Below are positions 13,040 through 25,119 of a stretch of 64,000 nt of DNA, piece by piece. Position 1 is the stretch's first letter, and each line of letters begins with the position of its first letter. The DNA is taken from positions 8,793,001-8,857,000 of the forward strand of contig CP141147.1 in assembly GCA_035235625.1 (NCBI GenBank). Reading direction: 5' to 3'. This DNA is from Saururus chinensis. Its lineage: Eukaryota > Streptophyta > Magnoliopsida > Piperales > Saururaceae. The notes beneath the pieces were generated by a model. The model had not been told where the DNA came from, searched no databases, and was given only the letters and a program-made list of their open reading frames with translations. The position numbers and the translations under genes were made by a program.

Positions 13040-13715
13040 CTTACATTTGTGCCAAGGCTTGAAGGTGCATGCATGCTAGCCCTGCATTTCTTACATCTGC
13101 GGCAACGCTTGAAGGGTCATGTTTACAGATGTATGTACATTTTTTCACCCAAACGTCCTGAATCAAAACTACGTCCCAAAACACATATCACTATGCCCAA
13201 CAATTCGGAACAAGATGTCACCAACAAAAATCATATTGCATTTCTTACATTTGCGACAACCCTTGAAGGTGCGGCACGCGAGCCATATAAAATATCACAT
13301 ATCAAGTAAATCTAAGTCATCAAGGGCTTCCTTTAAGTGTCAGTCACTAAGCTTTAACAAAATGAACGATACAAAGACTATACAGATAATAATACCCACC
13401 ATCAGACATCAAGGACCTCTAAGCTAGTTAATTCAACCATGTCTCTGCAACCAATAAATTGGAACACGTCGAGTGCAATAAACATTATGGATTTATCACA
13501 TTTGCGCCAAGGCTTATAGATGCATATGTGAGCCATGTAACATATCACATATAAAGCAACTCCATACGAGTCTCATCCATAGTAACCCATAACGAACAAC
13601 AATCTCAAGTTTGTTTATTGCCATCATCACATATAAAGCAACTCCATATGAGTCCCATCCACAGCAACCCATATCGAACAACAGTCTCAAGTTTGTTTAT
13701 TGCCATCCATCTTCA
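13040..13715 (+). repeat. Local repeats including an ~81-bp tandem duplication
   Basis: A phrase of the type ttacatttg(c/t)g(a/c)caa.gcttgaagg with nearby atatcacatat appears near 13040, 13090, 13245 and 13498. Within this, a unit with gcaactccata.gagtc, aacccata, and ctcaagtttgtttattgcc is tandemly duplicated (13555-13628 and 13636-13710). The small ORFs here differ between copies and are not called. Confidence 0.6.
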
Positions 13716-14469
13716 TCCTCTCTTCCAATCCAATATTATAGAGTGCCATCCAAAAAACTGACGCATCAGTGTACTATACCATACGTGCGAAAACAATAAC
13801 TAAGATAACATAAATGCCTGATTATGGAAAAACATCAACAAAAGACATAAGAAAATCCACTAACTATTTTAAGTTAAACAATACATGGAGTAACTCCTGA
13901 CATAGCAGTAAAAAGATATTTCGGTGGATCGGCTCTTCAAGTTCCCATTGAGCGAGTAACAAAGTACAACAGATACAAACTATCCACCATCCACAAAATT
14001 AGCAATCATAGAAGAAACACAATTCTCACAACGTAACCCCTACCTGGTTTAAACATGAACAAAGATGACAATGGGTGAACAACAAACACGAACAATCTAA
14101 ACCTATTCATAATAAGGATATGGTAAGCACAAATTTTTAACGCCATTTCAAATGACGAGCAAAGAATACAAGTATTATGGCATTTGAAGGCAAGTGTAAG
14201 TAATGTAAAAAAAGGGAAGATAATTAAAAGAAAAAACTAAAGTGAATTCACTAATAACAAATTATATCAAATATTCGGTAAAACATTCCCCGAAAGTCAA
14301 ACTTGCAAACACATGGATGTTAGAATTCTGCATAACCATCAATCTATATCACAGAAACAATAAAATAAATTTTCAAACTTCCAAAGAGAGAATAAGTAGC
14401 TACCTAAAACAACCACTGAAATTAATAGAGAATGAACTGCACTCACTCATTCGCGACTGAAACTTAAAG

Positions 14470-15310
14470 TGGGGCATTCGGCAACTTAGGTAAAGAAAAA
14501 TGTTCACTTTGCAAAATTAGATACAATATTCATGTTTCTATACTATTGAATCCATCAAAGTATTAAAATTATAGTGTAAAAGTGACCGTGCTTCCGTAGT
14601 CAAGTTAAGGATAATCATGCACTGGTCTCATCATTCTTCGCCGCCACAGCTAAGTCTCCGATCTGGGGATGGCCAACAAACACTTCCAACCACCCGTGCG
14701 CATCATCATAGACCCAAACACCCAACATAGGATAATAAATAAAAAATAACGAACAAAGGACACACTAACCAAATGTGAGCCATTTTTTACGACACAATAT
14801 TCTAAAACGGGACATTCATGAGCAAAGAAGAAGCATGAATGACAAATTTTTGATGCAACATTTCTATGCACACTGGGCACTCAAGCTATAAAAAATAATA
14901 ATGAAACAAAACAAAAGCTCCAATCCGTCAATGAGCTACGTTATCATAAAGTACTTTTCACTGTAGAATTTATATTTCACAGTGCTGTTTTCTCCCAACT
15001 GCAACCCTAAGCTCTATGCAAATAAATTGATAATATTGACATGGTTTATCTAGCAATGAACAACACTTTCCCGTTGCACTCTTCTAAGAATGCACATACA
15101 ACATGGCACAACGAATCAACATAACAGAAAAAACGAAAGTATAAAGGATAACTATGCGCTGGTCTCTTTCTCCATGGACATGGGAATTGGGCCTCCAATC
15201 TAGGGATGAGTAGAAAACGCTTCTGACCCTCCTCTCACATCAACCTGCATCCCCAAACACCCAACTTTAGCATTAAAAAAAGCAGTAATCATTAATAACG
15301 GACACATCAA
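14470..15310 (+). repeat. Diverged tandem duplication (~570 bp offset)
   Basis: The block near 14590-14780 (aggataatcatgcactggtctc, then a GC-richer stretch, then ccaaacacccaac and aataacg.acaca) recurs near 15145-15310 in the same order. No coding potential is conserved between the copies. Confidence 0.55.
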
Positions 15311-16232
15311 TCAAATACCCATAGACACATTAAACATGCATCATGATAAATAGCGAATTGGATTTGTGTGTGCCTGAGCACACCCAGTTACACACACTCA
15401 ACCTCTCTTCATTTGAAGAGCAATTCCATAGTTTACACACCAAACTTCCACTATATACAGCTTACAAATCAAACTTCCACTATATATAGCATACAAATCA
15501 AACTTCCACTATACATAAACGGCTCGTCTTGTTAAAAACAAAAAATTCAAACGAGTGTCAAGTTCATGGATAACAAAGCACACCTTCTTATCAAGGAAAG
15601 CACCCAAAGCCTAACAAAACCCAACAGGTGTGGTAAACTTTCCTTCACCAAGATGTGTGGAACTAATCCAATTTCCGACAAGCCAGAATCTATACGAGCA
15701 GGGGAGAACAAGATGAAAACTCCAAATAACCAATTCTCAAAAGTTGAGATTACCGTCATTTACCAATCCAAACCACAAAGGCGAAATAGATGACAGATCA
15801 AGAGGCAAATAGAAAATCAAGAGAACCAAGTTTTGAGTTTTCACCCAACTTGGAGAACAACGGGGTGGACACCAATTGACGGCAGGCCACAAGCCGTGGA
15901 TAAGAAGATAATAACTCCAAATAACCAATTCCCAAAACTTTAGATCACCGTCATTTATGGTTCACCCAACTTGGAGAACAATGGGATGGATTGGATGGAA
16001 AAAAGTTGGGCAATTGCCACACTTGTAGTCTGCGAAATTAGGAAAAATAATTTTTTACATAGGAATCGCCCTAATCAAAATGCAGGGCCAAAAAATTCAG
16101 CCAAGTAGGCGATGAAGAAGAGAAGATGAAATCAAACATGAAGAGAAGAAAAGCATAGAAGAAAAAGGTGCTACCTGGTTCACAGAAGGAGATCAGTTCG
16201 GAGGCAAGGGTCAATGATGTTTTGATTTGCGG

Positions 16233-16350
16233 AAACGCCGCAATCTGAAACCTGATAACCTGCTGCTTGACGAGTATGGCAACTTCAAGGTATCCGACTT
16301 CGGCCTACCCGCCATCGCTGCCGCTCATCTGATCAACTTGGAGAGGGTAC
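16233..16350 (+). pseudogene. CIPK/SnRK3-like kinase catalytic-loop fragment 1
   Basis: The plus-strand frame reads K-R-R-N-L-K-P-D-N-L-L-L-D-E followed by NFKVSDFGL and then P-A-I-A-A. This is the catalytic loop through the DFG region of a CIPK-type Ser/Thr kinase, where the family has HRDLKPENLLLDE and KVSDFGLSA. Only about 39 codons remain; no glycine loop, APE or NAF motif is attached. The catalytic HRD aspartate reads N (R-R-N). The codons are GC-rich (ctg, gac, ggc, ttc), unlike the AT-rich surroundings, showing descent from a real gene. It is in the same place in the tandem unit as fragment 2. Confidence 0.7.
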
Positions 16351-16949
16351 AAGTGCCCATTGGTCGTAAACACCCAAACGCCGAACCATGAGAGCAATGC
16401 ATCTCGCTGGATCTCACTAAGAGGTGTGGAAGTAACGCCTCCAATCACCACATAGTATCCATATCCCGACTCCTTAATCTCGTCAATCACAGATAGCAGA
16501 ACCTACAACATCGTGCACACCAATTTCCGTCAGGCCAGAAACTATACGAGCAGTGGGTAACAATATAATAACACCAAATAACCAATGCTCATAAGTTTAT
16601 ATCACCGTCATTTACCGATCCAATCAAAGAAGATGAAATAGAAAACAGATCAAGAGGCAAACAGAAAACCAAGAGAACCAAGTTTTCAATTTTCACCCAA
16701 CTTGGAGAGCAATGGGGTGGATTGGACGAAAGAGAGTTGCGTGATTGCCAAACTTGCAATCTACAAAACCACAAAAAAATCTTGTTTTACATAGGAATTG
16801 ACTTATTCAATAGATACAACTATAAAATTCAACAAAGTATGCGATGAAGAAGAGTAGACCAAATCAAACAAGAAGAGAAGAAAAGGATAGAACAAAAATG
16901 TGTTACCTAGTTCACAGAAGTAGATCAATTTGGAGGCAGCGGTTAATGA

Positions 16950-17105
16950 TGTTTTGATTCGCAGAAGCAACCTCATGCCCAAGAACCTGCTGCTCGACGA
17001 GCATGGAGACCTCAAGGTCTCCGACTTCGGCATGTCGGCCATCGTTGCCACCCCATCTGATGAACTGGGAGAGAGGTATAGGCGTCCATTGGTCCTAAAC
17101 ACCTA
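16950..17105 (+). pseudogene. CIPK/SnRK3-like kinase catalytic-loop fragment 2
   Basis: The frame reads R-S-N-L-M-P-K-N-L-L-L-D-E-H-G-D then LKVSDFGMSAI, ending at a TAA near 17103. It matches the CIPK loop and DFG region better than fragment 1 downstream (HGDLKVSDFG.SA), but the HRDLKPEN core has decayed to RSNLMPKN, so the catalytic aspartate is again asparagine. GC-rich codons again contrast with the flanks. Because both copies carry N for D, the loss probably predates the duplication. Confidence 0.7.
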
Positions 17106-17124
17106 AATGCCGAACCATGAGAGA

Positions 17125-17380
17125 AATGCATCTCACTTGTGTATCAAACTGGAAGGAGTTCAAAAGGCACGCACAACCGGGGTATACGAACAAAAGGAAT
17201 TTGAAAAGGCAGTGAATGTTCACCACTCTTAAATGCTCACCATTCTCAAATGCATCTCGTTAGTGTATCAAACTGGAAGGAGTTCAAAAGGCACGCCCAA
17301 CCGGGTATATGAGGAAAAGGAATTTGAAAAGGCAATGAACGTTCACCATTCTTAAACGCTCACCATTCTTAAATTAAACC
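17125..17380 (+). repeat. Tandem duplication, unit ~125 bp
   Basis: Two adjacent units share gtgtatcaaactggaagg, agttcaaaaggcacgc, aaggaatttgaaaaggca and gttcacca. The first starts near 17130 and the second near 17253. Confidence 0.75.
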
Positions 17381-17399
17381 CAACGGCCCACCTAAGCTA

Positions 17400-18145
17400 A
17401 ATTGGAATCTATTAATCTGCCACTAATTAGATAAACTTACCAAATTAATCAAAGCCCATAAATATCCCATTAATTTTTGACAAGTAATAATGGCGACAAT
17501 GACAAAACCATCCAAAAACAGCTTTCTAATTACGAACACCATTATACTAAATCAAAACATATGTATCAAGGTTAGTTTTGTCATTCTCATTAATCAGGAT
17601 TAAATATTTTCATCTCATGCAGATATGCCCCTGGAAATCACAAAATTCACATCAAAACGAGTATGAAATAGAAGTCAATGAATAGAGGGCATTTTCGTCA
17701 AAATGTAGGCCAATAATGGAGGGCACTTTCTTCCTGATATGGCAAAACGAATCGGACGCCATTAATTTTGCCCCTAAATTAATCAGACAAACTTACCAAA
17801 TTAAACAAAGCCCATAAATACCCCATTAATTTTTGACAACCAATAATGGCGTCAATGCCTAAACTACCCAAAAAACACTTTATAATTACGAACACCTTTA
17901 TACCAAACCAAAACATATGTATCAAGGTTAGTTTTGTCACTCTCATGAATCAGCATTAAATATTTACATCTCATGCATATGTGCCCCAGGAATTCGCTAA
18001 ATTAACATCAAAGTGAGTACGGAATATAGGCCAACGAATGGAGGGTATTGTCGTTAAAATAGAGACCAATAATGGAGGGCATTTTTGTCCAGATATGGCA
18101 AAAGGACTCGGACGCAATTAATTTTGCCCCTAAATTCCCGAAATA
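17400..18145 (+). repeat. Tandem duplication, unit ~372 bp
   Basis: Two adjacent units (from about 17405 and 17777) share ataaacttaccaaatta, aaagcccataaata, ccattaatttttgacaa, caaaacatatgtatcaagg, the agggcatttt.gtc words and gatatggcaaaa. They end in attaattttgcccctaaatt, which itself marks each unit boundary. The identity is high enough to suggest a fairly recent duplication. Confidence 0.8.
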
Positions 18146-18917
18146 CCCCTACGAATTACATAAATTTTCATAGAAAGTATACCACATGAGTATGTAATTA
18201 CTCGCTCATTTGTGACCAAAACTATTATTCATCCGTTGAAAAGTCAAACTGGTCGCGGCCCTTTTTATAGGAAGGATTTAAGTTATTGAGTACTTAAAAA
18301 AAAAGTTTTATAGACTTATTTTACTTTCTCTTAGATGGAGGTTTTCACCATTCAATAAAAAGCTTTTCAAAATGTAACCGTTAATATAAGATAGAGGGAG
18401 TATAACTTTTTTAATATAATTATTGATATAAGACAAAGAATATACTTTTGAGTTACTTGTCATGTGATGTATGCATATTTATTTATGCAAAAAGTAAAAC
18501 TTAATACGTGCATTAGTAATGCACTTATAATGCATAATTCTATTTGTCAACAAATTTAAGGAAAAGTAGTAATGTTGTATTTCATGTCAATATATATTAT
18601 AAGTACTTACACATTACCTAAGCTTCATGTAACTAATGTAAAATATTCATAATACCAACAAGTTATGGATTCTATAATATTTTTGAATTATTTTTTGTTC
18701 AAACCTAAATTATTTTACCTATATATTTGTATAACATTGTAAATCAACCTTGCTTTATTTAATGTAGGCCTGTACCCTACCACTAAAGACAAAGGCACCC
18801 TTCAACTAAAAGGCACACATATTGTATGTTAAAATGAAAAGCAAGTCACAATTGCCATGATCTAAACACTTCATATAAGGATGTTAAAGTAAGCTCAAAA
18901 GCACAAGCTCGACTCGG

Positions 18918-18950
18918 CTTGACTAACGTTCGAGCTCGAAGTTAGTCAAG
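18918..18950. repeat. Near-perfect inverted repeat centred on TTCGAGCTCGAA
   Basis: Arms cttgactaac and gttagtcaag flank a 12-base perfect palindrome with a single unpaired g at 18928. Related gctcgag/caagctcg words lie near 18905 and in eIF3i intron 3 (22030-22350), suggesting a dispersed plant repeat. Confidence 0.75.
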
Positions 18951-19739
18951 CACAGCTCAAATATACATGCACTCAACAAAATTCAACTCAATAAAAAACT
19001 TAAACTCACATTAAGTACATTAATTTATATATATATATACTTATGTTACACGTTATAAATAAATTGTCTCCTAAGTTTTTTAATTCATACTATTTAATAT
19101 ATTATTTTTACTTTTTTTATATATTAGATAAAATTTTTGTTAGAGAAATTATATAATATATCTCATAAAATATAGAACATTTTTTTATGAAACTTTACTC
19201 TCCCTATCATATATTAATAATTTAAATTAAAAAATTAAAATCAACAAAGACTAATTCATTTGATTTTCTAATATAACACACTAACCACTTACTATGTTCG
19301 TTTGATAATTTTTCTCTAAATATTTCTAGGCCACCAATTACAAAATTAAAATAAAATAATAATCACAAAACATAACAACTCAACTCAACTCAAACTCATT
19401 CAAGCTTAAAATTAAAATTAAAATTTTAAACTCAAACTTTTACACTAAAACTCAATTATACTCAACTCATTAACACCCCTATTCTTCACTCTACATTTAA
19501 ATCAAGCTTCTTTTGCACCATCTTCATACCTTGACTCAGCACATGTCAGCATCCAAAGTTTCTAGGATGGTGGCGGATAAAAAAATAACTCAAAAGCAGA
19601 AAAGAAGGGGGTAATCTATGAGAATTCATACCAAAAAAGCAGCAAGACAATGAGAAATCATCCTAAAATAGGCAATAAAAAATGTGGCATATGATATAGA
19701 GGGCAAGAGGAAGGAGAAGGGAAAGACAAATAAGGAAAA

Positions 19740-19960
19740 GAAACATGTATAACAAAGAGGTATTTTGGACTACACTCAAATAATTTGCAATACTTGGAAA
19801 AAATACAAGTGATGTGAACACATTGCTTCTATGGAGGAAGAGGGAAAAATAAGTATAAGGAAAATATATAACAAAGAGGTATTTTGGACTACACTCAAAT
19901 AATTTGTAAGATATGAAAAAAATATAAGTAATGTGAAAATAGTGTCTACGCAGGTAGCAT
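19740..19960 (+). repeat. Tandem duplication, unit ~122 bp
   Basis: Two adjacent units share acaaagaggtattttggac, tacactcaaataatttg and gaaaaaaata.aagt, starting near 19748 and 19870. Confidence 0.75.
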
Positions 19961-20188
19961 GTAGATAGCCTTTCCACTTAAGGGTGATCTTAAATCAAGA
20001 CCAGACGTTTAATAAATTCAAGACAAACATGAAGACAGTAAATCCATGCTGAACTTCCCTGCACTTCTATCACATGACAGTATTTCATAAAGCTGGTTTT
20101 CGCCATCCTTCACCGGAAATTAAAGTATAATACACGGGTACAAACCCTAAAAAAACAAAGAAAATTAAATCAAAATCATCTAATTCAT

Positions 20189-23100
20189 CTACATCTTTAT
20201 GTTGAAGTAGTCAGGGTCAAAGTGATGTAATCTCACGTATCCATCCTCTCCACCACTAGAGAAACTATTTAAACAAAAAAGATAAAAGGATCAGTAAATG
20301 AGAAAAAGAAATCAAAACTGTTTCAACCGGTTTCAGGATACAGTATAGTACCTTCTTCCATCCGGATTATATGCCAATGCATTAATGGGTCCAAAATGCC
20401 CTTTAACACCCCCAATCTCCTCTTGGAGAATCTACATAACAATTGCGTAAAAAAAATCAATTCTACATGTTTGTCTTCTTTTCTGTTAAAACTTTAGTGA
20501 ACATTAAACATCAAACTTACCTTGTGGAAAAATTTTGCTTCGAACTTTCCTGCACGACGATCAGTAAGTGTGACAGATGAAGCATCCTGACCACCTCCAA
20601 TCACCACCTAAACCAAGAGGCCCATAAACTGAATATTTAATCCAGGAGTTAATATTACAGCAAACCACATATCATTAGCGAGACAGGGACAGGCATTAAT
20701 AATTACATGATCAAGAAGTGGAGAGATTGCACAGGCATTGACAGGTCGTTCCGTTACATAAGTCTTGAGAAGAGTAAGGGTTCTGATATCCCACAGCTAC
20801 CATTGAGACAAACACATTGTGTATCAGAGAATGTGCTAAAAAAATGAATAAACTCAAACAAAACAAATAAATAACTAATTTACCTTGGCAGATTTGTCCA
20901 AGGAACCTGTGAGAAAATGGGACCCATCAGAGGATTTCGAAAGTGATGAAATTGTTTTCTGATGACCTACTTCTTTCTCAGATTCATTCAAGAGCTTTCC
21001 TGTCTGAAAGTAAACAAGTATTGAAGAAAAGATTATTAATCCCTTCCTTACTCCAATTGAAAAAACTAACACTACATAAAATATTTTATATTTACGTGGT
21101 TATCAGTGCCTAACTTAGCCCCATACACACATATACACTACGAACCACCTGTCTCACAATATGAAGGCTTTGTGAAGTCCCTCCCTTTCTACCATGAGGT
21201 AGTTGTCTCTGTATCAATTAAACCTTCTCCCATTTTGAGAAGAGTGCAAATCACATTCTTCCAATGATAATTCATGAGATAGCAAATCATCCAATCATGT
21301 GAATCCAGAAAAGTGAGATATTCTTTCCATCTCCTATGGCAGGTCTATCAAAAGAAACTTTCACTATTGTATAAGATATCAAGATGAATAATGTTAGCCC
21401 ACCGAATAGCAAGGTGAACAAACTCTCTTTTCGCTAAGGGAGGAAGAGTTGGTTGCAAGAGAAAACAAAAAGAAAAAACAAGCAACAAAAGGTCATTCCC
21501 TGGCAACTTAGAATACAATAGAGCCATGGACAGAAAACAAATCATTAGATTTTGATACTAGATCATTTAATATTACATCCAACATTGCAATATTCATGTG
21601 TTTGTTCAAAACCTTTAGCTAGTCATTTTTTGCCCACTAATTAACACCACAGACAATTTCCCCTCAACTGTGATGTGCCCCAGAACGCCCTCCCAAGAGA
21701 AATAATAAACTAAAGCACATAGCATGCAGCTGAAACCAAAGATTTAAGGCTTGTGTTGCTGTCAAGACCCTGAAGCCCATTGGTGAGCAATATACTGAGT
21801 ATTGCCCACATAAAATTCTTCAATTAGAAAAACAGTTAATATTTTCTCAACCTTATATCAAACAAACGAGAACATATATGAACATTCAGCAGAACATCTC
21901 GTGCATGTACTTACTGACTATTTCGTACCAATTTTGCCATCTTGGCTTTAGATGATATTTTTCATAAATTAAGTACATAAATGCACGTAATTCTGTACAC
22001 ACAGAAGACACAAACAAGCCCGGTTTTGCTTAGCTTGAGCTCCAGTCTTTTTCAGGATTGAGCTGTCGAGCTAGGGCCATGCATAATAGGCAAAGCTAAA
22101 GGTCAACTCGAGACAGCTTGTGTTCCAATTTTTACATTTTGGATTTTAAAATAAAATAATACAAAAACACATAAAAATTATCAACTTCTATAATATATAA
22201 CTAACTGTATACAAACACATTTGCAAAAGGGCTAAGAAGTTGAGCCACCTAATACTCAAGCCAAGCCATATCAAGGTGGGCACAGCTCTCTCAATGAGCC
22301 TAACTTTGAGCTTCAAGTCGAGTTTATTTGAGGTAAAATCGAGCTGGATCAGCTTGCTTAGTACCTTCATTTTTATACATGTGTGCATGTAACTACGTTT
22401 TTTCCCCATAAAGACCACCAGCAGGGTGGGGGTTATGCAAGGACCCCTACCAGTAAAAAGAAAAGGCAATACATCTATGTACACACATATGGATCTAACT
22501 ATGTATGAATGTACTTGTGTTAGGTGGGTATGTATGCAATTCATATTGTGTGTGTGTGTGTGTAAATATATATATATATATATACACACACACAGGCATC
22601 TTTGTAATGAAATATGTATGCATGTATGTATGTATATTTATAATATTATCATTGCTATCATTTGTTATTGTATACACATGTATTGTAATGTCTAACTTCT
22701 TAAAATAACTAAGTTATAATTGACATCCAGCACAGCTACTTAAAACCAATCTAATGATAGGGCCTTGAAAAATATATAACGTGTGGAGACATCAATGCTG
22801 CATATTAACAACTTAGCAGACATCAATATTTTTGGAACCAAAGATACACTCACAGGTTGTTTCAAAAAGAAAAAAAGTGCAAATCCACATTTCAGATAGA
22901 TACAATGATTTTCCCACAGCCGCAGCAGCAACAGAAATTTTTAGCCTTAGACTACATGTCCAACAAGGCTAGGTCGACACTAGGTAGATTGGCTAGAATT
23001 TAAAATAAGTAACCTCACCAACTTGTCAACCCCATTTGTGCTGCCCCAATATCATTAGTATCTAATGAAAAACATTGATTTAACAAAACAGATAGATTTA

Positions 23101-25119
23101 GCAAATATTGCAAATGCTAGAATCTGCAAGTAATAAAGTACTAAATGACTTACTTCAGAATCCCATAAACGAATTACAGCATCTTCACCAGCACTAACAA
23201 TAGTTTTATTCAAAGGTCCCCACACAGCTCTCGTGATTCTTCCCGTAGGTCCCTTAATTGTGAGCACTGATTCACTAGTCTCTGAAGAAACAAAACAAAA
23301 TAGATCCCTAAGTTCCTCCCAATGACAAACATTCATTGACAAAAAATTTCAATAACTTTTAACCAAAAAACACATTATAAATGTGCCTGAGCGTGCATGT
23401 GTATGTTTGTATTGAATATAGAGAGAGCGCTATAGAGAGGGGGAGACAGGGAGAGGCTATAAAGCGCAAAATGTTTGTAAATAGAAACTCTATGCACACA
23501 CTTAGGAACCCTGCTTGTAAATAGAAACTCAATGCACACACTTAGGAACCCATACGTTCGCTAGGATCTTTGGCAATTCTCTTCACGTGAATGGCAGATG
23601 GAAGCCCCATGAACGGATCAGTTGTTATTACAGCCAGCTTATCTCCAACTGAAAAATCTACAGATCTAGCAGGTGATTCAAAGTTGAAGGTGTAAAGTTG
23701 AGCCCCAGTTTGCACATTCCACAGTTTTACACTTTGATCTGCACTGCCTGTAATGAGCTGCATTGAATCCCCTGGACAACAAAGAATAATAACATTCAAT
23801 TAATAATTAGATGAGGAGAAAATGATATCCTAAAATAAGCCTCCAGAAATCATGACATAAAAATGTTATCACCATCAATCACAGTATAATAAAGAGAAAA
23901 AAAAATTCACACAACTATGTAATTCCTCCTATAAAACTCTTGTGCCCTTTAGTTAGTGATATAGATACCATATAATTGTATACTTTATATCAAAAAGCCC
24001 ACAAGCTTAATTTAAATGAAAATGATGCCGAAGAAGTGCAATGGTCGTGTAACCAGGGCATCCTCCTGTAAATATTAGCGACTTCAGACCTGTGTCATCA
24101 ACTTCTTCCACCAACAAAGAACTCGTCTACACCTAACTAGTAAATAACATTCAGCACCAACATCACTTATAATCATGAAGATTGCCTTTTCTCTTACAGC
24201 CAGTGTCTCCACAAGTCCCAAGACGTCCATAAAAATGAAAGCATTTACATGGATAGTCCCAAGACCTCCATATAAAGAAAGATCTCAGTACGCCTGACTA
24301 TTAAAGAACATTCTCTACACCTGACTATTAAAGAACATTCAGCACCAATGCCACGTATAATCAAGAAGATTGCCTTTTGTTTTACAGCCAGTAACTCCGC
24401 AAGTCCCTAGACTTTCAAAAAAAAATGAAAGCATTTACGTGGATAGTTCACACACACACACAAAAAGTTGTATATACACACACAGAGTCCATCTTATCAG
24501 TTAAAAAAGATATAATTTATCCACTTCACATCACAATCCTATGTCTATTTGTATCAAATTGAGCAGAATCAATACCCATAGCAAAATGCCAATCTACTGG
24601 AATAAAGCCTAAGCATGGAACCATACAAGAATCTCTAACAAACAATTCCACAATTTTCACAATTCCAGGATCAAAACCATCAGGCGCAATAACCCAAGCC
24701 ACAAACAATCCAAATAACAAGTTCAATAAATCCACAGAAACGGAGAATAATTCAAACATATAGCTATTTGACAAAATGTCAGAATGGATTTCCACTACAA
24801 AACTAGTGCAGCAATTTCTCGCCATAACACAAACCTAAAATTACCAATGCTCTTAAAAAAATATACGCACAAAAAAAAGTAATAATCACAACAACAGAGA
24901 GAAAACTAAGTTAAATGCAGAAAAGCAAAACTTACTGGAGACATCGCAGCACCAGACGGCACCATTGTGGCCTTTGTAAGTCCCCAGCCGCTCCCCGTTA
25001 TCAGCAAACCAGACCGTCGGTGTATGATCCTTGGCACAGGAGAAGAGGAGGTCCCCTTCCCTGTTGTACTTCAGGAACGTGAGTGGCCTCTCATGGCCTT
25101 TCATCAAAATCGGCCTCAT
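20189..25119 (-). CDS. TIF3I1: eIF3 subunit i (TRIP-1/TIF3I-like WD40 protein), eight coding exons
   Basis: Eukaryotic translation initiation factor 3 subunit i, a WD40 beta-propeller that docks with subunits b and g in the cytosolic eIF3 complex on the 40S ribosome. Coding exons, all with GT-AG introns and agreeing phases: 25119-24936, 23771-23556, 23281-23154, 21003-20884, 20796-20707, 20607-20521, 20431-20352, 20264-20189 (stop position is good to about 1 base). They sum to 981 nt, 326 aa, the family's usual ~325-328. The start is [19 protein letters not shown], followed by [15 protein letters not shown]; later segments include [36 protein letters not shown]-like [24 protein letters not shown], and a C-terminal [27 protein letters not shown] repeat spacing spans the whole protein. 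All expected regions are present with no stop or frameshift, so it is probably functional. The final residue is Met where Ile is common. Confidence 0.96.
21004..23153 (-). other. eIF3i intron 3 (large, repeat-bearing)
   Basis: At 2150 bases this is by far the longest eIF3i intron except intron 1. It contains a cagctcgag/caagctcg-rich dispersed repeat (about 22025-22350), a TG/TA/CA compound microsatellite (22545-22593) and a GTAT repeat (22615-22640). The donor is GAA|GTAAGT at 23154/23153 and the acceptor TTTCAG at 21004-21009. No exon-like coding motif is seen inside. Confidence 0.75.
22545..22640 (+). repeat. Compound microsatellite (TG)n(TA)n(CA)n and (GTAT)n
   Basis: A run of TG, then TA, then CA forms a self-complementary block of about 48 bases (hairpin/cruciform-prone), followed by a tetranucleotide GTAT run. 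ORFs reading through it are repeat artefacts. Confidence 0.9.
23475..23549. repeat. Tandem 40-bp duplication beside an eIF3i 5' splice site
   Basis: The 35-base block tgtaaatagaaactc.atgc...acttaggaacc is present at 23475-23509 and 23515-23549, with one difference. The nearer copy abuts the exon 2 donor (exon end 23556, donor bases 23555-23554). The splice site itself is not duplicated. Confidence 0.85.
24149..24450. repeat. Direct duplication inside eIF3i intron 1
   Basis: Blocks of about 110 bases at 24150-24258 and 24339-24449 share ttcagcacca, aagattgccttt, ttacagccagt, gcaagtcc/acaagtcc and atgaaagcatttac.tgga. Intron 1 spans 23772-24935 and contains no recognised coding sequence. Confidence 0.8.

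Larger units (their letters stand above)
15660..17110 (+). repeat. Tandem duplication of an ~855-bp unit with kinase fragments
   Basis: Unit 1 begins near 15661 and unit 2 near 16519. Both contain ccaatttccg.ca.gccagaa, tatacgagcag, ccaaataaccaat, caccgtcatttac, gatcaagaggcaaa and ttttcacccaacttggaga in the same order, then a purine-rich gaagagaagaaaag stretch, then a kinase catalytic-loop fragment. Unit 1 has an extra partial internal repeat near 15890-16000. Confidence 0.75.
18146..20188. other. AT-rich intergenic DNA between duplications and eIF3i 3' end
   Basis: It holds a 33-base near-palindrome at 18918-18950 and a tandem duplication of about 122 bp at 19740-19960 (shared word gaggtattttggactacact). 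The last ~180 bases (about 20010-20188) are probably the 3' UTR of eIF3i. No gene is recognised. Confidence 0.55.

Noticed and set aside
11330-13720. Regularly spaced repeats resembling an array
   Set aside because: Repeat and spacer lengths vary widely and the genome is eukaryotic, so it is not a CRISPR array.
14650-14910. Possible RING-like exon (LECPVC after an acceptor-like site on the minus strand)
   Set aside because: Only one C-P-V-C pair is present, the remaining zinc ligands are missing, and the duplicate copy does not keep the frame.
22020-22360. gctcgag-rich stretch as a candidate SINE or hAT element
   Set aside because: No terminal repeats, tail or target duplication can be defined; recorded only as intron repeat content.
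24526-24825. 99-codon minus-strand ORF inside eIF3i intron 1
   Set aside because: It has no recognised motif, splice signals place it fully within the intron, and it is not needed for the eIF3i protein.
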